Part shown: in pieces, positions 43,199 to 51,881 of the stretch
How the letters are laid out: each line of letters opens with the position of its first letter
Position numbering within the stretch: position 1 is the first letter of the stretch
From: Knoellia locipacati
Lineage (GTDB): Bacteria; Actinomycetota; Actinomycetes; Actinomycetales; Dermatophilaceae
Direction: 5' to 3'
Assembly (NCBI RefSeq): GCF_007992835.1
Contig: NZ_BKBA01000009.1
Coordinates: 402,656 to 466,655, forward strand
DNA: 64,000 bases
The notes under the pieces: generated by a model
Told to the model about the DNA's origin: nothing
What the model saw: only the letters and a program-made list of their open reading frames with translations
Database searches by the model: none
Made by a program: the position numbers and the translations under genes

Positions 43199-43951
43199 CT
43201 ACATACCGAGGTGCTGGAGCAGCTCCTTGGTGCGGGAGCGGAACTCGTCGTTGGGGAGGCTCTCGACGATCTCCCCCTGGGCGAGCAGGTTGTGGCGGTC
43301 GGCCACGGTGCCCGCGAAGCTGACGTTCTGCTCGACGAGCAGCACCGCCACGCCCTGGCTCTTGATGTCGCGGATGATCTCGCCGATCTTGTTGACGATG
43401 ACGGGGGCGAGGCCCTCGCTCGGCTCGTCGAGCAGGAGCAGGCGCGAGCCCGCCCGCAGCGGCCGGGCCATGGCGAGCATCTGCTGCTCACCGCCGGAGA
43501 GCTTGGTCCCGGGGAAGTCGCGTCGCTCGCGCAGCACCGGGAAGTGCTCGTAGATCCGGTCCAGGCTCCACGCGGCGTCCTTGTCGACGACGGGCGGGAG
43601 GCTGAGGTTCTCGGCGACGGTGAGGGTGGCGTAGATGCCGCGGTCGTCGGGCACCCAGCCGAGGCCGGCGCGGGCGCGCTTGTCGGCGGACCTGCCGTCG
43701 AGGGTGGCGCCGTCGAAGGTCACCGAGCCACGGACGTTCCTGTGCAGGCCCATGATCGAGCGCAGCAGCGTCGTCTTGCCGGCGCCGTTGCGGCCGACGA
43801 GGGTGACGACCTCTCCGGGTGCGACGTCGAGCGAGACGTCGCGCAGGGCCTGGGCCTCACCGTGGAAGGCCGAGAGCTTCTCGACCGTGAGCAGGGGTGC
43901 GGTCGTGGTCGCCGACGACGTCGTGGTCGTCGTGGTCGTCTGCTCAGCCAT
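43199..43951 (-). CDS. livF: ABC transporter ATP-binding protein (LivF-like)
   Basis: 250 aa. Odd Thr-rich N-terminal tail (about 12 Thr in the first 18 residues), then the ATPase: LVGRNGAGKTTLLRSIMG Walker A, KLSGGEQQMLAMARPL signature, RLLLLDEPSEGLAP Walker B, and VLLVEQN H-loop region. LivF-type enzymes drive transport with LivG. Overlaps livG by 8 nt. A 163-nt gene-free gap before livJ holds an octamer copy and a GC-rich, low-complexity run (GTGCGCGG repeats), perhaps an attenuation or processing site so that the binding protein is made in excess (inference). Confidence 0.92.
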   Translation of the reverse strand: MAEQTTTTTTTSSATTTAPLLTVEKLSAFHGEAQALRDVSLDVAPGEVVTLVGRNGAGKTTLLRSIMGLHRNVRGSVTFDGATLDGRSADKRARAGLGWVPDDRGIYATLTVAENLSLPPVVDKDAAWSLDRIYEHFPVLRERRDFPGTKLSGGEQQMLAMARPLRAGSRLLLLDEPSEGLAPVIVNKIGEIIRDIKSQGVAVLLVEQNVSFAGTVADRHNLLAQGEIVESLPNDEFRSRTKELLQHLGM

Positions 43952-44759
43952 GGTCGCCTCCCGCGTCCCCGAGGTATGCCGTGATGACCCGCTCGTCGTT
44001 CCTGACCTCGTCGTAGGTGCCCTCGGCGAGCACCTCGCCGGACTGGAGCACGGTGACGCTGTCGGCCAGCGAGCCGACGACGTGCATGTTGTGGTCGACG
44101 AAGACGACGGTCCGTCCCTGCGACGCCTTCTTGACCAGGGCGATGGTGCGGTCGACGTCCTCGAGCCCCATGCCGGCGGTCGGCTCGTCGAGGAGCAGCA
44201 GGCTGGGGTCGTTGGCCAGGGCGAGCGAGATCTCGAGGGCGCGCTTCTGCCCGTAGGCGAGCGAGCCGGCGGTGACGCCGCTGCGGTCGGCGAGGCCGAC
44301 CTCGTCGAGGAGCTCCATGCCCCGCGCCTTGAAGCGGCTGAGCTGCTTGCGCGAGGACCAGAACCGGTAGCCGAGGCCGGTCGGCGAGGCCAGGGCCAGC
44401 TCGAGGTGCTCGAGGAGCGTCATCTGCTCGAACAGGCTCGTGATCTGGAACGAGCGGGCGACGCCCATGTGGGCGATCTGCTCGGGCTGCTTGCCGGCGA
44501 TGTCGTCGCCGCGCAGCAGGATCTGGCCGGAGGTCGGCGAGAGGAAGCCGGTGAGGAGGTTGAACAGCGTCGTCTTGCCGGCGCCGTTGGGGCCGACGAG
44601 GGCGTGGATCATGCCCTCGGCGACGTCGAGGTTGACCGCGTTGACGGCGGTGAACCCGCGGAAGTCCTTCGTGAGGTCGACCGTCCTGAGCATGGTCGTC
44701 CCGGACGTGGACACGGCCGTCGCCGTCGTAGACGCGGACGTCGATGCGCGTGGACTCAC
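43944..44759 (-). CDS. livG: ABC transporter ATP-binding protein (LivG-like)
   Basis: 271 aa. LVGPNGAGKTTLFNLLTGF Walker A, SLAYGQKRALEISLAL signature (AYGQ, typical of LivG), LLLLDEPTAGMGLEDVDRTI Walker B, and VVFVDHNMHVV. GTG 44759 is chosen because AAGGAGG lies 6 nt upstream; an alternative ATG (MLRTVDL) 25 codons later begins where homology starts, and the Ser/Thr-rich stretch between may be a tail. First gene of the liv-bdhA operon, divergent from the PucR-type regulator with 163 nt between. Confidence 0.9.
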   Translation of the reverse strand: MSPRASTSASTTATAVSTSGTTMLRTVDLTKDFRGFTAVNAVNLDVAEGMIHALVGPNGAGKTTLFNLLTGFLSPTSGQILLRGDDIAGKQPEQIAHMGVARSFQITSLFEQMTLLEHLELALASPTGLGYRFWSSRKQLSRFKARGMELLDEVGLADRSGVTAGSLAYGQKRALEISLALANDPSLLLLDEPTAGMGLEDVDRTIALVKKASQGRTVVFVDHNMHVVGSLADSVTVLQSGEVLAEGTYDEVRNDERVITAYLGDAGGDHG

Positions 44760-44922
44760 CAGCACCTCCTTGTGCTCCGCACCGCAGAAGTTCTGCAGGC
44801 GGTGAGGCATCACCCTAGGGCGGGGCTCGTGCCGACCGCATGGGGTCCCCCACCACTGTCTTGCCAGGGTCATGGCTCGCCGCACCATGCACCGTGCGCA
44901 ACGGGCCCCTAGGATCGGCGAC

Positions 44923-46782
44923 ATGCACGACGACGTGGATGCAGGAACCCGCCTGCTCGAGCTGCTCGCCGGAGGAGCCTCGGCGGCCGACCTCGCCGCC
45001 CTCGACGTGGACCCGCACGCCCGCGACCTGGCCCTGCGGATCGCCGGCGCCTTCGACGTCCAGCGTCGCCGCGAGCAGCAGCTCGCCGCCCTCGTCGACA
45101 CCGCCGGCGAGCTCGCGTCGATGAGCGACCCCTCTGTCGTGCTCGACGCGATCGTGCGCCGGGCCCGGGCGCTCATGGGCACCGACGTCGCCTACCTCAC
45201 GCTCTACGACCCCGCCCACGAGGACACCTACATGCGGGCCACCGCCGGCTCGGTGTCCGCCCAGTTCCAGGTCGTCCGGCTCGACTTCGGCGCCGGGCTC
45301 GGTGGTCTCGTCGCGCAGTCGCGCAAGCCGTACTGGACCGCCGACTACTTCGACGACGCCCGGTTCAAGCACACGCACTCGATCGACGGCGCCGTCGGCG
45401 ACGAGGGGCTCGTCGCCATCTGCGGCACTCCGCTCATCGTCAAGGACGAGTTCGTCGGCGTGCTCTTCGCCTCGAACCGCACGCCGCGGCCCTTCACCCA
45501 CGACGAGGTGGCCCTCCTCGGCTCGCTCGCGGCGCTCGCGGCGGTGACCATCGTCCAGGTGCGTGCCGTCGAGGAGTCCTCGCGCACGCTCGCCGCGCTC
45601 TCCGAGGCGACCGAGAGCGTGAGCCGGTATGCCGCGGGGATCGAGCGTGCTGCCGCGGCCCACGACCGCTTCGCCGAGATCGTCCTCGAGGGTGGCGGCG
45701 TCGACGACCTCACGCAGTCGCTCTCCCAGCTCCTCGGCGGATGGGCCCTGCTGCTCGACGACGACGGGGTGCCGCGCAGCGTGGCCGGCGAGACTCCCCC
45801 GACCGGTGACGCGCTGCACGCGCTGGCCGCCGAGGTCGTCGAACGCGCCGACGGGGTGCGTCTCTCCCGTCTCGACGGCGACGTCTGGGCGATCGGCATC
45901 ACCGCGACGGGCGAGCCCATCGGCTACCTCGCCATCGGCGACGTCTCGACGATGGACGACTCCGACGAGCGGACCGTCGAGCGGGCCGCGGTCGTCACGG
46001 CGCTCGTGCTGCTCGGTGAGCGCAACCGCGCCGAGGCCCGTCAGCAGCAGCGCACCGACCTCGTGGCCGGCCTGGTCGGTGGGCACGGCGACGCCGGTGT
46101 CCTCGTGCCGGCTGCACGCTCGGCCGGCCTCGACCTGCGTGAGCCCACCTGCCTGCTCGCCGTGAGGCGCGACGACGGCGGACCTGCCCGCTCCCTCGTC
46201 CTCGCGGTCAACGCGGCCCTTGGAGGTCAGGCGCTCGTCGGTGAGGTTGACGGTCACGTCATCACCCTCGTCGCTGGTGACGAACCCGGCTCTCTCGCAG
46301 GCGAGCTCGCGACTCGACTCTCCCGCAGCCACTCCGTGACGGTCGGTGCGGCAGGACCCGTGGTCGAGTCCGACGGAGCGGTCCTCGCCGGTCTCGCGGC
46401 GGCTCACACCGAGGCGGTGCGGACGGCCGAGGCCCTCGTCGCGCTGGGCCGTCGCGGCGACGGCGCGTCCGCTGCGGACCTGGGGTTCGCGGGACTCATC
46501 GTGGGCACCCGACCCGAGGTCACGGCATACGTCGACTCGGTGCTCGGGTCGCTCGTCGACTACGACGACGCGCGCGGCACCGACCTGGTCGGGACGCTCG
46601 AGGCGTACTTCCTCGCCGGCTCCAGCCCACGGCACGCGGCGACGAGCCTGCACGTGCACACCAACACCGTCGCCCAACGGCTCGAGCGGATCACGCGGCT
46701 CGTCGGCGACGGCTGGCAGTCACCCGAGCGGGCGCTCGAGCTGCAGCTCGCGCTGCGGCTGCGTCACCTCGTCGCGAGCTGA
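44923..46782 (+). CDS. GAF-domain PucR/CdaR-family transcriptional regulator
   Basis: 619 aa. A short N-terminal coil, a GAF domain (about 60-215: VLDAIVRRARALMGTDVAYLTLYDP, GLVAICGTPLIVKDEFVGVLFAS), a variable middle, and a C-terminal PucR-type HTH (about 555-610: GTLEAYFLAGSSPRHAATS, VHTNTVAQRLERITRLVG). The family senses a small metabolite and usually activates a neighbouring catabolic operon. Divergent from livG, so the liv-bdhA operon is the obvious target. ATG 44923 lies 7 nt after TAGGAT (leaderless). Its end overlaps the end of the next gene by 19 nt, tail to tail. Confidence 0.88.
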   Translation: MHDDVDAGTRLLELLAGGASAADLAALDVDPHARDLALRIAGAFDVQRRREQQLAALVDTAGELASMSDPSVVLDAIVRRARALMGTDVAYLTLYDPAHEDTYMRATAGSVSAQFQVVRLDFGAGLGGLVAQSRKPYWTADYFDDARFKHTHSIDGAVGDEGLVAICGTPLIVKDEFVGVLFASNRTPRPFTHDEVALLGSLAALAAVTIVQVRAVEESSRTLAALSEATESVSRYAAGIERAAAAHDRFAEIVLEGGGVDDLTQSLSQLLGGWALLLDDDGVPRSVAGETPPTGDALHALAAEVVERADGVRLSRLDGDVWAIGITATGEPIGYLAIGDVSTMDDSDERTVERAAVVTALVLLGERNRAEARQQQRTDLVAGLVGGHGDAGVLVPAARSAGLDLREPTCLLAVRRDDGGPARSLVLAVNAALGGQALVGEVDGHVITLVAGDEPGSLAGELATRLSRSHSVTVGAAGPVVESDGAVLAGLAAAHTEAVRTAEALVALGRRGDGASAADLGFAGLIVGTRPEVTAYVDSVLGSLVDYDDARGTDLVGTLEAYFLAGSSPRHAATSLHVHTNTVAQRLERITRLVGDGWQSPERALELQLALRLRHLVAS

Positions 46783-47690
46783 CGGTCGACGGCGTCCGCG
46801 AGGCACGTGATGGCGGACGCCTCGAGGATGACCGAGTAGTGGTTCGAGTCCGGGACCGGCGTCGTCCGCAGCCCTGTCGGGAGCTGGAGCGCGCGCAGGC
46901 GGGCCGGGTCGTAGAGGCCTTGGGGTTCGTCGAGGAGGCCGCGCTGCGCCCAGAGCAGCTCGGTGTCGACTCCCTGCTCGACCGCGCGGTGGACGGCCGA
47001 GAGCGTGCCGGGGTCGGCGAGGACGTCGCGCCCGTCGGCCCGGACGGCGTCGAGCACACAGCTCGAGTGCCACCCGTCGCGGGACTCGACGAGGTCGTGG
47101 TCGAGGTATCGGCGCAGCCACAGCCCACCCGGCCCGGCGAGCAGCGGCCCGACCGCGGGGTGACGTCGCCAGAACGCGAGGTGGTCGTCGGGTGAGTCGA
47201 ACACCATCGACAACCGCGTCATGGCCGGCCCGATGACCGCGGTGAGCGCGGCGTCGACGTCACGACTGGCGGGGGCGGGGAAGCCGAGGCCACCGTCGAC
47301 GAGGACGAGCCCGCGGTAGCGCTCAGGGTCCTTGGCGGCAGCCGAGGCGGCGACGAACGCACCCATCGAATGTCCGACGAGGACGGGGTGGCCGCCGAAG
47401 GCCGAGGCAATGGCGGAGGTGTCTGCGGCGTGCGCGGCGATGCCATAGGGGCCCGGCACACCGCTGCTCGCGGCGCGACCGCGCAGGTCGGGTGCGAGGA
47501 CACGGATGCTGCCGACGCCGTGCCGGCGGACGAGCTCATCGGCCAGGGCCTGCCAGGCGAGGCCGTTGGCCGTGACCCCGTGCAGCGCGAGGACGACCGG
47601 CACGTCGGCGCGGGAGGCGCCCGGGGTCAGGTCGTGCACCGCCAGGGTGCCGGTGTCCACCTCCACGGTGAAGGCCGGGTCGACTCGCAC
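46764..47690 (-). CDS. Alpha/beta hydrolase
   Basis: 308 aa. VVLALHGVTANGLAWQALAD (oxyanion), VLAPDLRGRAASSGV, VLVGHSMGAFVAASAAA (nucleophile Ser), then an Asp in TELLWAQRG-type region and His in PDSNHYSVILE. Esterase, lactonase or similar; substrate unknown. GTG 47690 with GGAGGTG 6 nt upstream; an upstream in-frame start lacks a binding site. The 302-nt stretch beyond it (47691-47992) holds no gene I can support, only an octamer at 47743 and the change to lower GC at about 47870. Confidence 0.83.
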   Translation of the reverse strand: MRVDPAFTVEVDTGTLAVHDLTPGASRADVPVVLALHGVTANGLAWQALADELVRRHGVGSIRVLAPDLRGRAASSGVPGPYGIAAHAADTSAIASAFGGHPVLVGHSMGAFVAASAAAKDPERYRGLVLVDGGLGFPAPASRDVDAALTAVIGPAMTRLSMVFDSPDDHLAFWRRHPAVGPLLAGPGGLWLRRYLDHDLVESRDGWHSSCVLDAVRADGRDVLADPGTLSAVHRAVEQGVDTELLWAQRGLLDEPQGLYDPARLRALQLPTGLRTTPVPDSNHYSVILEASAITCLADAVDRQLATR

Positions 47691-47992
47691 TGGCTCACCT
47701 CCGCGTCCCGGGCCGGCTCGGGCGCCGCCCCCGGCGAGCACCGTATGCCGCCCACTCCCCTGCGCTCATGGGTCCCGGCCCCACATCCCAACCAGAGGTG
47801 TGTGTCTCGCCTCCCTGCCTGCGTCGAGGCTCACGGTGAGGTGCCCGACGGCCGCTCAGTGGCGCGGTTGGGTTGTTGGTGCTCAATTGCAGCGGCGGCT
47901 TGCCGTGTCAACGTTCGAGGACGTGGTCGAACAAAGACCTGCCGCCTGTTCGCGACGAGCCCGTCACAACGCTGTGCAGCGCAGTCCGCGAA

Positions 47993-48397
47993 TCAAATGC
48001 GGGTTGAAATTCCGTAGTCGCAGCTGCCCACGCGGTTCCAACTGCTGTTGTAGAAACACACTTCGATCCGACCTGTAGCCCGACCCTCAGGCTCCGGAGA
48101 GTACCAAGACCCAGAGCCACCGTCGCTGATGGTCTTGGTCGAGTAGGTGTAGAAGCCCGAACCTGCCTGGGACCATTGAAGCTTTGCCACCACGTGATAG
48201 CCATCCTTGGCATCTGTGATGTTCCAGTAGTTGCTGTTGGTGTTGAACGCACCCCCACCACCCCATTTGCCTGACGGTGCAAAATAGGAGCCGGTGAAGC
48301 TGCTCGCGGCAAAGGCCGGAGTTGCAGTGACCACGACCCCGAATGCCACCAAGGATGAGGTCATGAGGCCAACTCTGCGCGCGCGGAAGAAGTGCAT
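47993..48397 (-). CDS. Small secreted protein of unknown function
   Basis: 134 aa, about 100 mature. Signal peptide with hydrophobic core SSLVAFGVVVTATPAFA and cleavage at AFA-AS near residue 30. The mature part is rich in Gly, Ser, Tyr and Trp (SGKWGGGGAFNTNSNYWNI) with two cysteines near the end (about 113 and 124) that could form a disulfide. AGGAG 7 nt before ATG 48397. Codon third positions and overall GC are clearly lower than in flanking operons, a sign of recent acquisition. No family recognised; a bacteriocin or surface protein are guesses only. Confidence 0.7.
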   Translation of the reverse strand: MHFFRARRVGLMTSSLVAFGVVVTATPAFAASSFTGSYFAPSGKWGGGGAFNTNSNYWNITDAKDGYHVVAKLQWSQAGSGFYTYSTKTISDGGSGSWYSPEPEGRATGRIEVCFYNSSWNRVGSCDYGISTRI

Positions 48398-48564
48398 TGA
48401 TTTCTCCTGACGGAAGTCTCTGCGTTGCTGTCCCCCGACCTCAAAACGTCAAGAGGCTGCCTGATCGGGTCAACGTACTCCCCTCAGTCGTTGACGGTCA
48501 AAGGTTTGTTGCACATGCGGGCGGGCCGTCCATTGATTGACCGATTCGCCGGATGGGAGCGCGT

Positions 48565-48744
48565 TTAGAACCAGTCGCCTCGCCACGGATCGGGCCGAGG
48601 CATCTCCGGCTGAATGCGATCGCTGATGGTGAGCAACGTCGGCCCGATCACCTCACCGGCGTAGTCGGGCGCTTCGACCTCCTCAGTCAGCACCCCCCCG
48701 AGAGTCACGAGCCTCTCAAGCGTCATTGGAGAAGAATGACCCAT
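48565..48744 (-). CDS. Possible small protein (59 aa), unknown
   Basis: MGHSSPMTLERLVTLGGV... through DPWRGDWF, 59 aa, slightly acidic, no hydrophobic segment. ATG 48744 has GGAG 9 nt upstream; the frame extends to an ATG at 48789 that has no binding site. Sits in the lower-GC patch between divergent genes. Could be a real small gene, a gene remnant, or chance; I see no homology. Confidence 0.35.
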   Translation of the reverse strand: MGHSSPMTLERLVTLGGVLTEEVEAPDYAGEVIGPTLLTISDRIQPEMPRPDPWRGDWF

Positions 48745-48943
48745 CAATGCGAGCTCCTGCCGCGCGGCGTAACTGTCATCGGCACGCATTGAGGAAATAT
48801 GCGGTCAAGGCGCCGAACCGTCGACATACTTCTGTTCAGTCATGTGAGTCGGCGAGGCCATGTGGTCGTGCCGGGGCAAGGGGAGGTATGGCCATGGCTT
48901 CAGGACTGGCATCCATCTCAGGGCGTCAAGGCAGGATGCCGCT

Positions 48944-49531
48944 GTGATCGATCCGTCGCCTCCCCGCACTCTCCGCAGACTTGCCGTCTGCGGCGTAGCG
49001 CTACTCACACTGACGCCGGCCGCCATCTGGTGGGTCGGACATCAGGCCACTCTGCGGGTGAGCGCATCCACCGGCATCCCGCACTGCGAGGGCACCGAGG
49101 TGACCACGGTCACTGATCCGGAGAGCAACCTGGAGGAGGCGGCCATTCCGATGACCGACAAATTCGTGTGCACCCTCACGATCAAGGTGATGAACCACGG
49201 TCATCGAGAGGTGACGCTCCACCAGGTCACGGTCCCGGTCAGCGGGCCCGGTGCCGGTTCGAGCTTCCAGGTGACGCACATCGGGGATGTGGCAGTTCTT
49301 GGAAACGACGAAGTCGACGCCGTCTCCGAGATCTCTTCGTCGCTAGAGCCAGGTGCGGAGGAACTGCTCGACTTGCGGGTGGCCTTCCGAGAGTCAGGAT
49401 GCACCTCTGAGGGCGCGTCTCAATGGGTCGCCCCAACCATCGAGGTCAATGACTTGCTCGCCTCCCACGACCTCACGATCGCCGACCTTCCACGATTCCT
49501 GGGCACCGCCGCCTCCTCATGCGATACCTGA
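48944..49531 (+). CDS. Membrane-anchored extracytoplasmic protein of unknown function
   Basis: 195 aa. One N-terminal membrane anchor (LAVCGVALLTLTPAAIWWVG, about 12-31) and an outside domain with four cysteines (about 48, 73, 150 and 193). The domain reads like a beta-sandwich (FVCTLTIKVMNHGHREVTLHQVTVPVSGPGAGSSFQVTH). GTG 48944 is preceded by CAGGAT and 6 nt, a variant of the leaderless layout; longer upstream frame lacks a binding site. Lower-GC patch, 29 nt before the next gene's start. Confidence 0.6.
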   Translation: MIDPSPPRTLRRLAVCGVALLTLTPAAIWWVGHQATLRVSASTGIPHCEGTEVTTVTDPESNLEEAAIPMTDKFVCTLTIKVMNHGHREVTLHQVTVPVSGPGAGSSFQVTHIGDVAVLGNDEVDAVSEISSSLEPGAEELLDLRVAFRESGCTSEGASQWVAPTIEVNDLLASHDLTIADLPRFLGTAASSCDT

Positions 49532-49560
49532 GCGGGCGGGTGATCGCTACTCTCACCGGC

Positions 49561-49935
49561 ATGAGTACGAGCACCTCCATACGGACCTGGCTGTTGCTGG
49601 CCGTCGTCGCCGTGATGGTTCAGGAGGCACTCACGGTCTACTCCGCTGAGCAAGGATTTCAGCATGCCTTCTGGGGCGGTATCTCGCTGTTTCTGCTTTA
49701 TCGCGTGTATCGGGGCGGTGACGTGGCGCGCCGCATCTTCCTTGTTGTCTCCGTCATCGGAACCGGGGTGCTTCTCGGAGCACCATGGCGGTCAGGCGGT
49801 GCGGTGGACGTGGCTCGAGTCGCCTTGCTGTTTGTGTCTTACCTGGTCCAGTCGGGCGTGATGCTCGTTCCGGCCGTCAGGCACTGGACGCGGCAGCAAC
49901 GGCAGGCGATGCCCTCTCCGGTCCCCGTCGGATAA
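49561..49935 (+). CDS. Small four-helix membrane protein, unknown
   Basis: 124 aa. Hydrophobic segments at about 9-25, 35-52, 60-75 and 85-102, short loops, positive residues on RVYRGGDVARR. ATG 49561 lies 7 nt after TACTCT (49548-49553), so leaderless. An ATG at 49519 inside the previous gene's end is rejected. No family recognised. Confidence 0.6.
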   Translation: MSTSTSIRTWLLLAVVAVMVQEALTVYSAEQGFQHAFWGGISLFLLYRVYRGGDVARRIFLVVSVIGTGVLLGAPWRSGGAVDVARVALLFVSYLVQSGVMLVPAVRHWTRQQRQAMPSPVPVG

Positions 49936-50047
49936 GGGCCCGACAGTCCTCCGGCTCTGCCCCGGAGCTTCTGAAGTTGGCCTCGCGATTTCTCCCGCGA
50001 GAGCTTCGTGGGGCGGCATACTCCAGCCCCGAGAGAGGATCCATCCA

Positions 50048-50647
50048 TTGTCCAGTTCCGCCGAGCGACCGAGTCGACAAGACCTGTTCGACCTCTTGAC
50101 GACGAAGGACGCCGACTTCCTGTACTGCGTGGTCCGGGACTGGAACTGGGCTGATGGCACCTGGCTGCTGAAATGGGTCGCATCGCAGACTGCCTGCACC
50201 CGCGCCACGGCTCAGCTGATCTTCTGGACCTGCCAACCCGAGACGTTCCTGCCGACGTCCGCAGGCCGCGCGCAGCTCGACTCAGAGGAGTTCGATCTTG
50301 CCGACCTGGTGCTCCAGCGCTGGAAGGCCGGGTTGTACGCGTCCGACCCGCGCAACGTTGGTGACCGGCTGCGCACCGTCATCAGCGGTCGGCACCGGTT
50401 CCGCGCCGACGACGGGACCTGGTGTCGGCCGAACCAGGTCGGCTGGTTCCATCCAGCCAACCCGGTTCCGATGATGGAGTCCTACCGCGCGGCCGAGGCG
50501 CGCTGCGACCCATCCGCGGTTCCCTGGCAGGTGCCGGACGACCTCGGGCGTATCCAGAGGGACCGACGGCCCAGCTACACGGCATACGACGTCGAGAGCG
50601 TGCTGGACGAGTTCGCCCACCTCATCGAGGACGGGGAACGGGAATGA
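50048..50647 (+). CDS. DUF4274-like protein
   Basis: 199 aa. The stretch DWNWADGTWLLKWVASQTACTRATAQLIFWTCQPETF resembles DUF4274, a family of unknown function often seen as small cytosolic genes near effector or immunity loci. C-terminal half (WCRPNQVGWFHPANPVPMMES) is unfamiliar. TTG 50048 has GAGAGAGG upstream. An octamer copy lies 27 nt before the start (50014) and another near its 3' end (50580). Family call from memory of the motif only. Confidence 0.6.
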   Translation: MSSSAERPSRQDLFDLLTTKDADFLYCVVRDWNWADGTWLLKWVASQTACTRATAQLIFWTCQPETFLPTSAGRAQLDSEEFDLADLVLQRWKAGLYASDPRNVGDRLRTVISGRHRFRADDGTWCRPNQVGWFHPANPVPMMESYRAAEARCDPSAVPWQVPDDLGRIQRDRRPSYTAYDVESVLDEFAHLIEDGERE

Positions 50648-50694
50648 GTGAGCCGACATCGGGCCACTCGTGACGGCCGGTTAGCGGCAGGCAG

Positions 50695-51333
50695 TCAGTT
50701 CGCGCTGGCGAGTCCGACCACGAGGTTGATGGTGGCGGCGACGATCACGGTGCCGAACAGGTAGGAGAGCAGGGTGTGCCGCAGCACGAGGCGTCGCACC
50801 TCGGGGGTCTTGAGCGCGGTGTCCGAGACCTGGTAGGTCATCCCGAGGGTGAACGACAGGTATGCGAAGTCGGAGAGGCGCGGCGGGTCGTCGGAGTTGA
50901 AGTCGATACAGCCGGGCTCGTTGACCAGGTAGTGGCGGGCGTAGCGCAGGACGTAGGTCGTGTGCAGGGCCAACCAGCCCGCAGCCACGGCGAGGACGCT
51001 GAGGAGCCCTTCGAACCCGCGACTCGAGGCAGGGCCCCCGCTGCCGTCACCGAGCAGCATGAGCCCCACAGCCCCCAGGCTCGCGAGGGCGGCGATGACC
51101 ACGATGACATCGGTCTCGGTGCGCCCACCCTCGGCGCCCTCGAGCGCCCCGGCCGTCGCCGACGCGTCGAGGCGGAAGGCCATGCGGAGCACGGGGACGC
51201 AGAAGGCGAGGGCGCCCACGACCCAGCCCACAAGCAGGTGGGCGGGCCACTGCGCACCCGCCGGCAGAGGCACCAGCAGGCCCACGAGAAGGAGCGCTCC
51301 GGCCACGGCCAGATGGATCCGGGTGCGTCTCAC
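50695..51333 (-). CDS. DUF1345 domain-containing membrane protein
   Basis: 212 aa. Five hydrophobic segments, and the DUF1345 core HTTYVLRYARHYLVNEPGCIDFNSDDPPRLSDFAYLSFTLGMTYQVSDT seen in part as LSDFAYLSFTLGMTYQVSDT. Some relatives have been linked to chloride or potassium channel-like folds, but function is unknown. GTG 51333 lies 6 nt after TAACGT (leaderless). High GC again, outside the accessory patch. Confidence 0.85.
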   Translation of the reverse strand: MRRTRIHLAVAGALLLVGLLVPLPAGAQWPAHLLVGWVVGALAFCVPVLRMAFRLDASATAGALEGAEGGRTETDVIVVIAALASLGAVGLMLLGDGSGGPASSRGFEGLLSVLAVAAGWLALHTTYVLRYARHYLVNEPGCIDFNSDDPPRLSDFAYLSFTLGMTYQVSDTALKTPEVRRLVLRHTLLSYLFGTVIVAATINLVVGLASAN

Positions 51334-51407
51334 GAGGCCACGTTAGGCCTTGGTGCACCCGCGCGCCGGGACCTGGACCGGAGTCGGGTCAGGCCACGTC
51401 CCGACGA

Positions 51408-51782
51408 TCATCGGTCGACGCTCCACGACGCGCCTGAGGGCGGCCCTCCGTCGTCGATGATCGAGCGCACTGCTGCGACGGCATCGGCAAGAGGGATGGT
51501 GTCCGAGTCCTCGTAGGTGTCCACCTGTCCGTTCTCGAGGACGTACCCGTCGCTGGAGCCGGCCGCACCCGGCGACACGGCGTGCTCGCCGGCATCTCCC
51601 GCACCATCCATCAGCACGACCATCGCGCGGACGCCGTTGGACACGACGGTCAGGAGCCGCCCGCGGTCACTCTGGAAGTACGTCGTCAGCCGGCCACCGT
51701 CGACGTGTGCGGAGACGAGAGCCGCGGCTTCGGTTCCGTCGAGGGTGCGCTCGTCGTCGAGCATGCTCCACGTCTCGCCCAT
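51408..51782 (-). CDS. Imm1-like family protein (possible immunity protein)
   Basis: 124 aa. Overall layout and the ending IPLADAVAAVRSIIDDGGPPSGASW resemble the Imm1 family of immunity proteins, whose members neutralise secreted toxins in polymorphic toxin systems and end with an A-x-x-A-(L/V)-x-x-F-x-x-G-x-x-P-x-x-(V/I)-x-W pattern. No partner toxin is visible next to it, so an orphan immunity gene is the inference. ATG 51782 lies 6 nt after TAGCCT (leaderless). Confidence 0.55.
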   Translation of the reverse strand: MGETWSMLDDERTLDGTEAAALVSAHVDGGRLTTYFQSDRGRLLTVVSNGVRAMVVLMDGAGDAGEHAVSPGAAGSSDGYVLENGQVDTYEDSDTIPLADAVAAVRSIIDDGGPPSGASWSVDR

Positions 51783-51881
51783 GGGCCGAGGCTACCGAGG
51801 CGTGCACCCGATTGGTCGAGTCCCAGCATTCGACTGCCGGAGCCGACGCGAGAGTCGCGCCGAGTCCGGGCAAGGTTCAGC

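Noticed and set aside
48565..48789. Precursor peptide of a ribosomally made natural product
   Set aside because: No modification, protease or transport enzyme genes lie nearby; only the short length suggested it.
47691..50100. Prophage or integrative element at the lower-GC patch
   Set aside because: No integrase, phage structural genes, tRNA target or flanking direct repeats were seen.
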